Below are positions 1 through 7,553 of a DNA stretch of 64,000 nucleotides, piece by piece. Position 1 is the stretch's first letter. Every line of letters starts with the position of its first letter. A program made the position numbers and the translations under genes. The stretch is from Flavobacterium sp. CF108. GTDB lineage: Bacteria; Bacteroidota; Bacteroidia; Flavobacteriales; Flavobacteriaceae. Below the pieces are notes generated by a model, which saw nothing but the letters and a program-made list of their open reading frames with translations, was not told the DNA's origin and did no database searches. The stretch spans positions 372,001 to 436,000 of the forward strand of contig NZ_FQWW01000002.1 of NCBI RefSeq assembly GCF_900129795.1. Reading direction: 5' to 3'.

Positions 1-2
1 CG

Positions 3-365
3 GCTTTGGTTTCAAACTCTGTTGTAAATTGCCGTTTATCAAAAAGATTTGATGATACGCTTGATGTTTTTGCCTGCCACGGTGTTGGAGGAATTATGGG
101 GATGATTCTAACGGCTATTTTTGCGCATGGTGAAAATGCAAGTTTATTACACGGAGGCTGGAATGTATTTGCGCATCATATGATGGCATTAGTTCTGGTT
201 TCGATATTTACTTTCTTTGGGGCTTATTTCTTATTTAAAGTAACCAATTTCATTATTCCGCTTCGTGTTTCTGAAGAAAACGAACACATCGGATTGGATT
301 TATCGCAGCACGATGAAACATTAGATCCAAAATTAAAACCAATTACAGAACCGCATTACGGTTGA
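3..365 (+). CDS. amt: Ammonium transporter, C-terminal part (cut by window edge)
   Basis: The reading frame is open from the first base, so only the last ~120 residues of a longer membrane protein are present. The visible DDTLDVFACHGVGGIMG stretch matches the conserved segment of the Amt/MEP/Rh ammonium channel family, including the His of the pore twin-histidine pair (DVFACHG). Two hydrophobic segments follow (GIMGMILTAIFA and ALVLVSIFTFFGAYFLF), then a hydrophilic cytoplasmic tail of about 35 residues. Family knowledge: Amt proteins conduct ammonium across the inner membrane and are often controlled by a PII protein, but any glnB/glnK gene would lie outside the window. The family call is confident; the N-terminus cannot be seen. 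Confidence 0.9.
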   Translation, partial: ALVSNSVVNCRLSKRFDDTLDVFACHGVGGIMGMILTAIFAHGENASLLHGGWNVFAHHMMALVLVSIFTFFGAYFLFKVTNFIIPLRVSEENEHIGLDLSQHDETLDPKLKPITEPHYG

Positions 366-963
366 AAATATATTTTTTTGCCACGAATTACACTAATTTT
401 CACTAATTTTTTTCGATTATATAGATTAAATTAATTCGTGAAAATTAGTGGCAAACAATTTAAACATATAGTCCCTACGGGACATTTTTATTGGTATCAT
501 ATCTTTTTACCGATATATAATCTCTACGAGATATGCTCCGTTAGGAGCTAAATATCGGTACAAACAAATAATCCACACCTTGAAGTTGTCCCATAGGGAC
601 TACACAAATTAATGTTTAGAAAAAATCTTTTTAATCCCAATAATTTGTGGCAAAAAATTAATTCGTGGAAATTCGTGCAATTCGTGGCAAACAATCTAAA
701 TATATAGTCCCTACGGGACATTTTCATTAAACCGACTTTTTTTTCTACCGACATTTAGCTCCTAACGGAGCATATCTCGTAGAGATTATATATCGGTAAA
801 ATCAATATCTCTCTCGTTGAACTTGTCCCGTAGGGACTACACAGATTAATGTTTAGAAAAAATCTTTTTAATCATTAAAATCTGTGGCAAAAAACTTTAA
901 AACCCAATTGCGCTATTTTCATTCGTTTATATTCCTTAATTTTGCTGAAAATTTTTGTAAAAA
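366..963. repeat. Intergenic composite repeat, two copies with inverted core
   Basis: No gene is visible in these ~600 bases. A module of about 225 bp occurs twice (about 433-657 and 661-894). Each copy has a GCCACGAATT-type piece, a GTCCCTACGGGAC-type palindrome, a central 52-bp block, a second GTCCC..GGGAC palindrome and a tail ending in TTTGTGGC or TCTGTGGC. The 52-bp block at 509-560 is present at 746-797 as its reverse complement with a single mismatch. An imperfect GCCACGAATT inverted pair at 379-410/433-453 precedes the first copy. A possible -7 element, TAATTTTG, lies at 937-944 in front of trmB. Confidence 0.8.
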
Positions 964-1641
964 GTGGGAAGTAAAAATAAACTAAAAAGATTCAGAGAAA
1001 ACGAAACATTTCAAAACGTTTTTCAACCAACAAGAGAAGAAGTTGTAGGCAATTTAATGCCTTTGAGAGGAAAATGGAATTCGGATTTCTTTAAAAATGA
1101 TAATCCTCTGGTTTTAGAATTAGGATGCGGAAAAGGTGAATACTCAGTTGGATTAGCAGAAAAATATCCCAACAAAAATTTTATCGGAATTGACATTAAA
1201 GGTGCGCGTTTCTGGCGTGGTGCTAAAACGGCCGTTGAAAACGGACTTCATAATGTTGCTTTTGTTCGTACTCAAATCGAACTTATAAATCATATTTTTG
1301 CCGAAAATGAAGTGGATGAAATCTGGATTACTTTTCCAGATCCGCAAATAAAATACAAGAGAACAAAACACAGAATGACGAATTCTGAGTTCTTGAAATT
1401 GTATAAAAAAATCCTTAAAAAAGACGGTGTCGTAAACCTTAAAACCGACAGTGAATTTATGCACGGTTATACGCTTGGACTTCTTCACGGAGAAGGCCAC
1501 GAAGTTTTGTATGCCAATCATAATGTGTACAGAAATGAAGGAAGCCCGGAGGAAGTTACTGCTTTTCAAACATTTTATGAAAAACAATATTTAGAAATTA
1601 ACAAGGCAATTACGTATATTCGTTTTAAAATTAAAGACTAA
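964..1641 (+). CDS. trmB: tRNA (guanine-N7-)-methyltransferase TrmB
   Basis: The 225-residue product is a class I SAM-dependent methyltransferase. It has the SAM-binding motif ELGCGKG at residues 52-58, the acidic GIDIKG strand end near 75-80, and the TrmB signature WITFPDPQIKYKRTKHRM near 121-138. TrmB makes N7-methylguanosine at position 46 of the tRNA variable loop. The start is a GTG; the protein begins MGSKNKLKRF, which fits the family N-terminus, and no in-frame ATG lies upstream close enough. A LysE-family gene follows after about 40 bp and may be co-transcribed. Length and motifs are complete; nothing suggests a defect. Confidence 0.95.
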   Translation: MGSKNKLKRFRENETFQNVFQPTREEVVGNLMPLRGKWNSDFFKNDNPLVLELGCGKGEYSVGLAEKYPNKNFIGIDIKGARFWRGAKTAVENGLHNVAFVRTQIELINHIFAENEVDEIWITFPDPQIKYKRTKHRMTNSEFLKLYKKILKKDGVVNLKTDSEFMHGYTLGLLHGEGHEVLYANHNVYRNEGSPEEVTAFQTFYEKQYLEINKAITYIRFKIKD

Positions 1642-1682
1642 TTTAATTTTGAAAAACATCTTTTAATCGCTTAAACTACTGA

Positions 1683-2321
1683 ATGGTATATCTTACTCCA
1701 TTACTTTCAGGCTTTATTGCCGCTGCAATTGGGATTATTCCGCCGGGATTAATCAATATGACGGCAGCCAAAATAAACCTGAAAGAAGGAAAAAAGAATG
1801 CTTTGTGGTTTGTTATTGGCGCTGTTTTAGTGATCTTTTTTCAGGTTTACGTCGCAGTATTATTTGCGCAGGTAATTGATAATCGCCCAGATGTTGTAAC
1901 CTTATTACGTGAAATAGGTTTTGTTATTTTTTCGATCTTAACCATATACTTTTTGTTTATTGCCAAAGAGCCAAAAACCAAAAAGAAATCGAAGATTAAA
2001 AAGAGCAGTAAAAGAAGCCGTTTCTTTCTTGGAATACTGCTTTCTGCATTAAACTTTTTCCCCATTCCGTATTATGTTGTGGTAAGTGTAACTTTGGCTA
2101 CATACAATCTTTTTGTGTTTGAAAACAGCATTATTTTCACTTTTGTTTTAGGATCTGTTTTGGGTTCGTTTGCTGTTTTGTACAGTTATATTGGTTTCTT
2201 TGAAAAGATTGAAAAGAAAACCGATTACTTAATGCGAAACATGAATACTATTATTGGAAGTATTACGGGTTTAGTTGCCATTGTAACGCTTTTTAATATT
2301 TTGAATTACTATTTCGGATAA
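1683..2321 (+). CDS. LysE-family transporter
   Basis: The product is a 212-residue inner membrane protein with about six hydrophobic segments. It starts with the family pattern GFIAAAIGIIPPGLINMTAA, the Gly/Pro-rich first helix typical of LysE/RhtB exporters. A strongly basic cytoplasmic loop (about residues 98-115, rich in KKKSK and KKSSKRSR) separates the two halves, and a second half-repeat around NFFPIPYYVVVSV follows. LysE-family proteins export amino acids or similar small molecules; the substrate here cannot be told from sequence. It sits 41 bp after trmB on the same strand. An inverted repeat follows the gene. Confidence 0.8.
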   Translation: MVYLTPLLSGFIAAAIGIIPPGLINMTAAKINLKEGKKNALWFVIGAVLVIFFQVYVAVLFAQVIDNRPDVVTLLREIGFVIFSILTIYFLFIAKEPKTKKKSKIKKSSKRSRFFLGILLSALNFFPIPYYVVVSVTLATYNLFVFENSIIFTFVLGSVLGSFAVLYSYIGFFEKIEKKTDYLMRNMNTIIGSITGLVAIVTLFNILNYYFG

Positions 2322-2330
2322 AATTTATTG

Positions 2331-2509
2331 GCCACAGATTTTACGGATTAAAATGATTTTTTTACTTTGTGGTTAAATGTTTTACACGGATTTATTTAGC
2401 ATATCTAAAAGGATTTAAAAAAAATAATCTGTATAAATCTGCAAAATCTGCGGGAAACTTAAATTTTAAGACAAAGTAAAAAATCATTTTAATCCGTAAA
2501 ATCCGTGGC
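2331..2509. repeat. Inverted repeat, GCCACAGATT family
   Basis: The 40-base arm at 2331-2370 (GCCACAGATT..ACTTTGT) returns almost exactly reversed and complemented at 2471-2509, with about 100 bp between the arms. The element fills nearly the whole gap between the LysE-family gene and the next gene. Related GCCACAGATT arms occur at 4413-4591, 20692-20752 and 27626-27687. Confidence 0.8.
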
Positions 2510-2525
2510 GAAAAAAAACTAACTT

Positions 2526-2852
2526 ATGGCTGAGGAAAATTTTTTCGAAAGAGTTTATGTGATTGCCAGACAAATTCCGTTTGGGAGAGTGACTTCTTAT
2601 GGCGCAATTGCAAAGGCTTTAGGAACTGCACGTTCGGCACGAATGGTAGGCTGGGCGATGAATGCGTGTCATAATATGGACGATGTTCCGGCGCACAGAG
2701 TGGTAAACCAAAAAGGGCTTTTGACAGGAAAACATCATTTTGACGGAACTAATTTAATGCAGCAGCTTTTAGAAAACGAAGGTATTAAAGTGGTAAACAA
2801 TCAAATCGTCGATTTCGAAAAACATTTTTGGAAACCTGAAGTGCAGTATTAA
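2526..2852 (+). CDS. Alkyltransferase-like (ATL) protein of the MGMT family
   Basis: The 108-residue protein consists only of the DNA-binding domain of O6-alkylguanine-DNA methyltransferase (residues 4-100, with the helix-turn-helix region near RVTSYGAIAKALG). In true MGMT the reactive site is PCHR; here residues 55-58 read PAHR, so the alkyl-accepting cysteine is missing. Family knowledge: such ATL proteins bind O6-alkylguanine lesions without repairing them and hand them to nucleotide excision repair. The ATG start is followed directly by the family N-terminus (FFERVYVIARQIPFG). The gene is single, between two repeat elements. The call as an ATL protein is firm; the role in repair is taken from the family. 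Confidence 0.88.
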   Translation: MAEENFFERVYVIARQIPFGRVTSYGAIAKALGTARSARMVGWAMNACHNMDDVPAHRVVNQKGLLTGKHHFDGTNLMQQLLENEGIKVVNNQIVDFEKHFWKPEVQY

Positions 2853-2864
2853 ATGTTTCACCAT

Positions 2865-3059
2865 ATAAGTTATATAAGTTCATTTTAGAGCTTCCTGCAA
2901 GGTTTCCAAAACCTTGTAGGTATAAATTTCTTTTAACTAATTACCTATAATTGGTAGCTATAAAATACCTACAAGGTTTTGAAAACCTTGCAGGAGAGCC
3001 GAAGGAAACTTTGTTAAAGTTGAATACTAATACTTTTTAAATGAACTTATATAACTTAT
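2865..3059. repeat. MITE-like element with 21-bp terminal inverted repeats
   Basis: A 21-bp arm at 2865-2885 (starting ATAAGTTATA) is repeated exactly in reverse complement at 3039-3059. Inside are two further inverted copies of a CCTGCAAGGTTTT/ACCTACAAGG unit (about 2894-2924 and 2960-2993), each itself a near-palindrome. The element is about 195 bp, has no open reading frame of note, and ends close to the stop of the downstream histidine kinase. Confidence 0.7.
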
Positions 3060-3072
3060 GGTTCAAAAAAAA

Positions 3073-4398
3073 CTAAATCAGGCAGATTACGAAGCTGGTT
3101 TTATCTTCATCGGTTTGGTAGCTTAGGTAGCCGCCGTGCGCTTCGATAATGTTTTTAGAAAGCGTTAAACCAATTCCGGCGCCGTCTTTTCTGGTGGTGA
3201 AAAAAGGAAGGAATATTTTGTCCTGAATTTCAGGATCAATTCCTTTTCCGTTATCCGAAATTGAAATGAAAAAGCGATTGTTTTCCGTATAACTCGACAA
3301 ATACATTTTCTTTTCGTTTTTCTCTTTTAGAGCAGAAACACTATTGGTAATCAAATTAATAATTACCTGTTCCATCTGATTTTTATCAATCATAATCGAA
3401 CGCGAACTGTGAATATCGTTTATCAATTCGATGTTTTCTGCTTTCAAAATCGGACTCATAATTCGGAGGCAGTCTTCGAATAAAGAATTGATTGGCGTCA
3501 TTTGTTTCGTTGGTGTTGGCAGCATGGCGAGTTTACGGTAATTTTCTACAAAAACCTGCAAATGATCACTTCGGTTTATTATGGTCGAAATACTGCTTTT
3601 AATATCGTCAAAATCATCTTCTTCTAAACTTTCCTGATCGACAATATGAAGTAAATTCTGCGAAAGCGCACGAATTGGCGTTAAGGAATTCATTAATTCA
3701 TGTGAAATAATTTTCATCAAATTAATCCACGCCTCTTTTTCTTTTTTCTCAATAACACGCTGAATACTGTCTAATAAAATAATATAATATTCTTTATTAT
3801 ACGTTTGTGTTTTTGAAGTTTGCAGCATAAAAGTCTGCAAATCCTGTTCTTCTATTTTAATCGAAATTGCCGATTTTAATTCGCTGAAATCTGTTTTTTC
3901 AATTTCATTGCAAAGTGAAGGCAGGTAATTTTTAAGATATTTCCAATGGCTTACTTTTGGAACTTTAAATAAATCAGAGAAACAGTCGTTCATCAAAAAT
4001 ATATCCCAGTCTTCGTTTTCTTTTTCCAGGATTAAAGCTGCAGTGTCAATATTATTTAAAAGCGAACGGTAAATCATTTCTTTTGATGTCTGTTCTTGCT
4101 GCTGTACTTTTAAATTTTCATACAAAAGATAGAGGCTTTTAAAATTGTCTTTTTTATTCTCTTCGGGAAAATTGGTCGAAAAGTCATTCTTAAGAATCGA
4201 AAGCAAAGTTCTGTCGTAAAACTGGAGTTCGTTTTTTATATAAAAATACATTTCGGCTAAAAATATAAAAGCAAAAAAACCAACCAAAAGTGCGTTGTAA
4301 TAAAACATTTTATAGATAAGAAAAACGCAAACGAAAAAGAGAATCATTACAAACAAGACTCTCGCAAATAAGGCGTTATAAAATTTCCAATTTTTCAT
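3073..4398 (-). CDS. Sensor histidine kinase, NtrY-like
   Basis: The 441-residue protein has two transmembrane helices near the N-terminus (about 10-30 and 35-55) with a very short loop between them, so it probably senses from the membrane or cytoplasm. A PAS-like middle region (about 105-215) follows, then a HisKA dimerisation domain with the phosphoacceptor His233 in ISHELMNSLTPI. The C-terminal HATPase has DNGKGI and GAGIGLTLSKNIIEAHGG. The HELMN box is typical of NtrY-type kinases that pair with sigma-54 activators. The gene lies directly downstream of such an activator on the same strand, 203 bp away, with an inverted repeat between them. Partnership is inferred from this arrangement. 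Confidence 0.88.
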   Translation of the reverse strand: MKNWKFYNALFARVLFVMILFFVCVFLIYKMFYYNALLVGFFAFIFLAEMYFYIKNELQFYDRTLLSILKNDFSTNFPEENKKDNFKSLYLLYENLKVQQQEQTSKEMIYRSLLNNIDTAALILEKENEDWDIFLMNDCFSDLFKVPKVSHWKYLKNYLPSLCNEIEKTDFSELKSAISIKIEEQDLQTFMLQTSKTQTYNKEYYIILLDSIQRVIEKKEKEAWINLMKIISHELMNSLTPIRALSQNLLHIVDQESLEEDDFDDIKSSISTIINRSDHLQVFVENYRKLAMLPTPTKQMTPINSLFEDCLRIMSPILKAENIELINDIHSSRSIMIDKNQMEQVIINLITNSVSALKEKNEKKMYLSSYTENNRFFISISDNGKGIDPEIQDKIFLPFFTTRKDGAGIGLTLSKNIIEAHGGYLSYQTDEDKTSFVICLI

Positions 4399-4412
4399 TT
4401 ATTTATTTTTTT

Positions 4413-4591
4413 TGCCACAGATTAAAAGGATTAAAATGATTTTTTTTCAAATCTGTGTGAAACTAAATCTTAAAGACAAGAGGGAAATCATTTTAATCTA
4501 TGAAATCTGTGGTCCTAATTATTTTAGTTTCACGCAGATTCTACAGATTTAAGCAGATAAAAAAATCTTTTTAATCCTTTTAATCTGTGGC
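4413..4591. repeat. Inverted repeat between activator and kinase genes
   Basis: The arms GCCACAGATTAAAAGGATTA.. at 4413-4444 and their reverse complement at 4559-4591 enclose further partly paired segments (an internal ATTTTAATCTATGAAATCTGTGG at about 4491-4513 is another family copy). It occupies the intercistronic gap of a presumed two-gene operon and could form a long RNA stem in the transcript. Confidence 0.75.
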
Positions 4592-4601
4592 ATAAATTAT
4601 C

Positions 4602-5945
4602 TTAGTTTTTTAAATCGTATTTTTCTATTCTTCTGTACAAGGCGGCTCTTGATAAACCTAATTCTTCGGCGGTTTTTGAGATGTTTCCGTGATGTTTAAA
4701 AAGTGCTTTTTCGATTGCTGTTTTTTCCATTTCAGATAATGGGTTATCATCATTTTCCTGAATTTCTTCAAAATCCAAAATGTCTAAATCGGTTACAGAA
4801 ATGGTATTGTTTTCGGCTAAAATAAGCGCGCGTTCTATTTTGTTTTCCATTTCACGAACATTTCCTTTCCATGGATATTTTTCCAAATATGGCGCAGCAT
4901 TTTCTTCAAAACGCCAGTTTTCCTGATTGTATTTTTCGGCAATACTTTCTAAAATAAAATTAGCCATCGGAACTATGTCATCTTTTCTTTCGCGGAGAGA
5001 AGGCAGATTTATTTCCATTGTATTAATTCTGTACAGCAAATCTTCTCGAAAGGTTTTGCTTTTTACCTCAGCTTTGATATCATTATTTGTTGCCGAAATT
5101 ATTCTGACATTTAAAGGTCTTGGTTTGCTTTCGCCTAAACGTGTAACGGTTTTAGTCTGCAGGACGTGCAATAATTTTGACTGCAGATGAAGTGGAATAT
5201 TTCCAATTTCATCGAGAAAAATGGTTCCGTTTTGCGCCATTTCAAATCTTCCGGGCGTATCGGTTTTGGCATCTGTAAAAGCGCCTTTTGCGTATCCAAA
5301 AAGTTCGCTTTCGAATAAATTATCACTTAAAGACCCTAAATCGACATGAATAAAAGGTTCTTTTTTTCTGGCCGAATTTTGATAAATAAACTCTGCAAAA
5401 ACATATTTTCCAGTTCCGTTTTCGCCCAAAATCAAAACGTTTGCATCGGTTTTGGCTACTTTCTCGGCAATAGAATAGGCCTGTTTTATTTTTTGAGATG
5501 TACCGACAAAATATCTTTTTACTGTTTTTTCAACAACTTGTTTTTTACTGTTTTTTCGGCTTTCGGCGACAGCCTTATCAATTATTTCCAGTAATTTTTC
5601 ATTGTGCCACGGTTTTAAAACATAATCAAAAGCACCTATTTTTATTCCTTCAACGGCTGTATCAATTTTTCCGAAAGCGGTCATCAAAATCACAATTGTA
5701 TTTGGTGAAAGGGTCTTTACTTCTTTCAGCCAATGAATTCCTTCGCGTCCGTCTTCAAAACCAATTCTATAATTCATGTCCAGCAAAACGACATTTATTT
5801 CGTTTTCACTCAAAATTGAAATGATTTTTTTAGGACTGTTTGTCGTAAAAATCGTTTCAAAATGTTTTTTGAGAATCATTTTTGCCGAAAAAAGAATTTC
5901 TTCTTGATCGTCAACAACTAATATTTGGGCTTGTTTTTTTCTCAT
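4602..5945 (-). CDS. Sigma-54-dependent response regulator (NtrC family)
   Basis: The 447-residue protein has a receiver domain (phosphoacceptor Asp56 in VVLLDMNY), an AAA+ ATPase with Walker A GENGTGK near 174-180, a sigma-54 contact loop GAFTDA near 221-226, Walker B IFLDEIGN, and a C-terminal Fis-type helix-turn-helix (GNISKTAEELGLSRAALYRRI). The usual loop is GAFTGA; the Asp is a variant I have seen in Bacteroidota proteins. The frame extends to a GTG at 5996, but the ATG at 5945 gives the normal receiver start (MRKKQAQILVVDDQEE), and the extra part would cover a likely operator. Its kinase lies downstream. It probably activates the divergent efflux genes that begin at 6103. Confidence 0.9.
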   Translation of the reverse strand: MRKKQAQILVVDDQEEILFSAKMILKKHFETIFTTNSPKKIISILSENEINVVLLDMNYRIGFEDGREGIHWLKEVKTLSPNTIVILMTAFGKIDTAVEGIKIGAFDYVLKPWHNEKLLEIIDKAVAESRKNSKKQVVEKTVKRYFVGTSQKIKQAYSIAEKVAKTDANVLILGENGTGKYVFAEFIYQNSARKKEPFIHVDLGSLSDNLFESELFGYAKGAFTDAKTDTPGRFEMAQNGTIFLDEIGNIPLHLQSKLLHVLQTKTVTRLGESKPRPLNVRIISATNNDIKAEVKSKTFREDLLYRINTMEINLPSLRERKDDIVPMANFILESIAEKYNQENWRFEENAAPYLEKYPWKGNVREMENKIERALILAENNTISVTDLDILDFEEIQENDDNPLSEMEKTAIEKALFKHHGNISKTAEELGLSRAALYRRIEKYDLKN

Positions 5946-5967
5946 ACTGATATTTTTTGTCCGATTT

Positions 5968-5985
5968 TGAACGGTCAACTGTTCA
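5968..5985. promoter_or_regulatory. Candidate enhancer dyad for the sigma-54 activator
   Basis: TGAACGGT-CA-ACTGTTCA is a dyad of two 8-bp half-sites with one mismatch. A third GAAC half-site follows at 5991-5994. It lies about 75-90 bp upstream of the -24/-12 promoter at 6059, a usual place for binding of an NtrC-type activator, and just in front of the activator gene itself. Binding is inferred only from symmetry and position. Confidence 0.5.
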
Positions 5986-6058
5986 TTATCGAACACTTTC
6001 TTTTTGGATGCTTTTTAAAGCCTCTTTAAAATCAGGGCTTTGCAAAAAATAAATTTTA

Positions 6059-6074
6059 TGGCACAGTATTTACC
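6059..6074 (+). promoter_or_regulatory. Sigma-54 type (-24/-12) promoter of the efflux operon
   Basis: TGGCACAGTATTTACC matches the sigma-54 consensus TGGCAC-N5-TTGCW with correct GG-to-GC spacing; the one clear deviation is A for G in the -12 GC pair. The expected start point near 6086 leaves a short leader before the ATG at 6103. A sigma-54 activator gene is divergently transcribed right next to it. Confidence 0.6.
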
Positions 6075-6102
6075 TATTGATTATCAGTAAATTATTTAAA
6101 AA

Positions 6103-7347
6103 ATGGACACGATAATTCCTCGTAAAAATAGAAAATTTAGATATCTCACAATAGCAATTGGAGTTTTTTTAGTTTTGGCCGCAATTCTCTTTTTTTCTTT
6201 TAATTCAAAAAGAAGTTTAAATGTAAAAGCCGAGGAACTTTCGATTCATAAAGCCGAAAAAGCTTTTTTTGAGGATTTTGTAGTTTTTCAGGCAAAAGTT
6301 GAACCGTTAAACGTAATGCTTGTAAACGTTACAGAGGGAGGATCTGTAAAAGAGATTTTTGTAGAAAACGGTGCAATGGTTACAAAAGGACAATCGCTGG
6401 CTCGTTTATACAATCCAAATACAGAATTGAATTATTTGACTCAGGAAACTGCTATTATCGAGCAAATCAACAATTTAAATACGGGAAAACTAAACATTAG
6501 AAATCAGGAATTGAACCTGACTAAAGATTATGTTTTAATCGAACATGATTATAATGATGCTAAAAGATTGTATGATTTGAATGCAAAATTGTTTGCCAAA
6601 GATGTGATTTCAAAAAACGACTGGAATACTTTTAAGGAAAGCCTTCGTTTTCAGGAAGAACGCAAAAAAACAATTCAGCAAAGCATTCAAAAAGAAAAAC
6701 AATCGAATCAATTGCAGATTTCTCAAATTAACCGTTCGATTCAAACAATGGAAATGAGTTTGGATATTTTAAGAAATAACAAAAAGAATTTTTTGATTAC
6801 TGCTCCAGAATCTGGCCGATTAACTTCTTTTGAACCTGTTTTAGGAAAAACGTTTCAGGCTGGAGAAAGCATTGGGAAAATTGATTCTAAAAAAGGGTAT
6901 AAATTATCTGCCGATGTTGATGAGTTTTATCTGGAAAAAATTCGAGAAGGTTTAAAAGGTCAGGTTGAATTTAAAGGTAAAACGCTGGAAGTTATTGTTA
7001 CTAAAGTAATTCCGGAAGTTAAAAACGGGCATTTTATTGTAGAATTAGCTTTTACTTCTAAAGAAGATATTGCTCTTCAAGATGGTTTAAGTTTTGGCGT
7101 GAAACTGATTTTATCTGAGAAAAATAAAATATTGGTTGTACAAAAAGGAAGCTTTAATCAGGAAACTGCAGGAAAATGGATTTTTGTAGTAAAAGGAAAT
7201 AAAGCCGAAAGAAGAAATATAAAATTAGGAAGAGAAAATCCTTCGTATTATGAAGTTCTGGAAGGCTTGAAAGAAGGCGAATCTGTTGTGATTTCTTCTT
7301 ATTCAGATTATAAGGATATTGAGGAACTTTCTATTCAGTCGCAGTAA
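6103..7347 (+). CDS. HlyD/RND-type periplasmic adaptor (membrane fusion) protein
   Basis: The 414-residue protein has one N-terminal membrane anchor (about residues 14-32), a lipoyl-like half-domain (VLVNVTEGGSVKEIFVENGAMVTKGQSLARL), a coiled-coil hairpin (about 120-235) and the second lipoyl and beta-barrel halves (FLITAPESGRLTSFEPVLGKTFQAGESIGKI). This is the layout of MacA/HlyD-type adaptors that bridge an inner-membrane pump to an outer-membrane channel. It is the first gene of a cluster with an ABC ATPase and an FtsX-type permease, which points to a MacAB-like tripartite exporter. A sigma-54 type promoter stands in front of it. No outer-membrane TolC homologue is in the window. Substrate unknown. 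Confidence 0.85.
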   Translation: MDTIIPRKNRKFRYLTIAIGVFLVLAAILFFSFNSKRSLNVKAEELSIHKAEKAFFEDFVVFQAKVEPLNVMLVNVTEGGSVKEIFVENGAMVTKGQSLARLYNPNTELNYLTQETAIIEQINNLNTGKLNIRNQELNLTKDYVLIEHDYNDAKRLYDLNAKLFAKDVISKNDWNTFKESLRFQEERKKTIQQSIQKEKQSNQLQISQINRSIQTMEMSLDILRNNKKNFLITAPESGRLTSFEPVLGKTFQAGESIGKIDSKKGYKLSADVDEFYLEKIREGLKGQVEFKGKTLEVIVTKVIPEVKNGHFIVELAFTSKEDIALQDGLSFGVKLILSEKNKILVVQKGSFNQETAGKWIFVVKGNKAERRNIKLGRENPSYYEVLEGLKEGESVVISSYSDYKDIEELSIQSQ

Positions 7348-7405
7348 ATTAAGTGGTCAGTGTTCAGGTTTTTAGTGTTCAGTCGCAGTTTAGCAAAAAA
7401 AGTCT

Positions 7406-7485
7406 GCCACGAATTTCACTAATTTGCACTAATTATTATACGCATTACGAAAAATTAATTCGTGAAAATTCGTGGAATTCGTGGC
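7406..7485. repeat. Inverted repeat, GCCACGAATT family
   Basis: The arm at 7406-7435 (GCCACGAATTTCACTAATTT..) pairs with 7456-7485 (..TTCGTGGAATTCGTGGC), with a 20-bp loop. It sits in the gap between adaptor and ATPase genes of the efflux cluster, preceded by a TCAGTGTTCAGG type short repeat near 7355. Confidence 0.75.
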
Positions 7486-7553
7486 GGAACAAAAAAATAT
7501 AAAAACATCAATCATCAATCAAAAAACGTAATTAATAACTAATCTTTTAAAAT

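Noticed and set aside
366..963. Short palindromes in intergenic DNA as CRISPR or riboswitch
   Set aside because: Copies occur as inverted pairs of dispersed repeat families, not regularly spaced direct repeats, and match no riboswitch I know.
1153..1587. Long antisense frame opposite trmB
   Set aside because: Shadow of the real gene; amino acid pattern is the complement of trmB codons.
5946..5996. GTG start extending the sigma-54 activator by 17 residues
   Set aside because: The ATG at 5945 gives the normal receiver start, and the extra segment covers a likely operator dyad.
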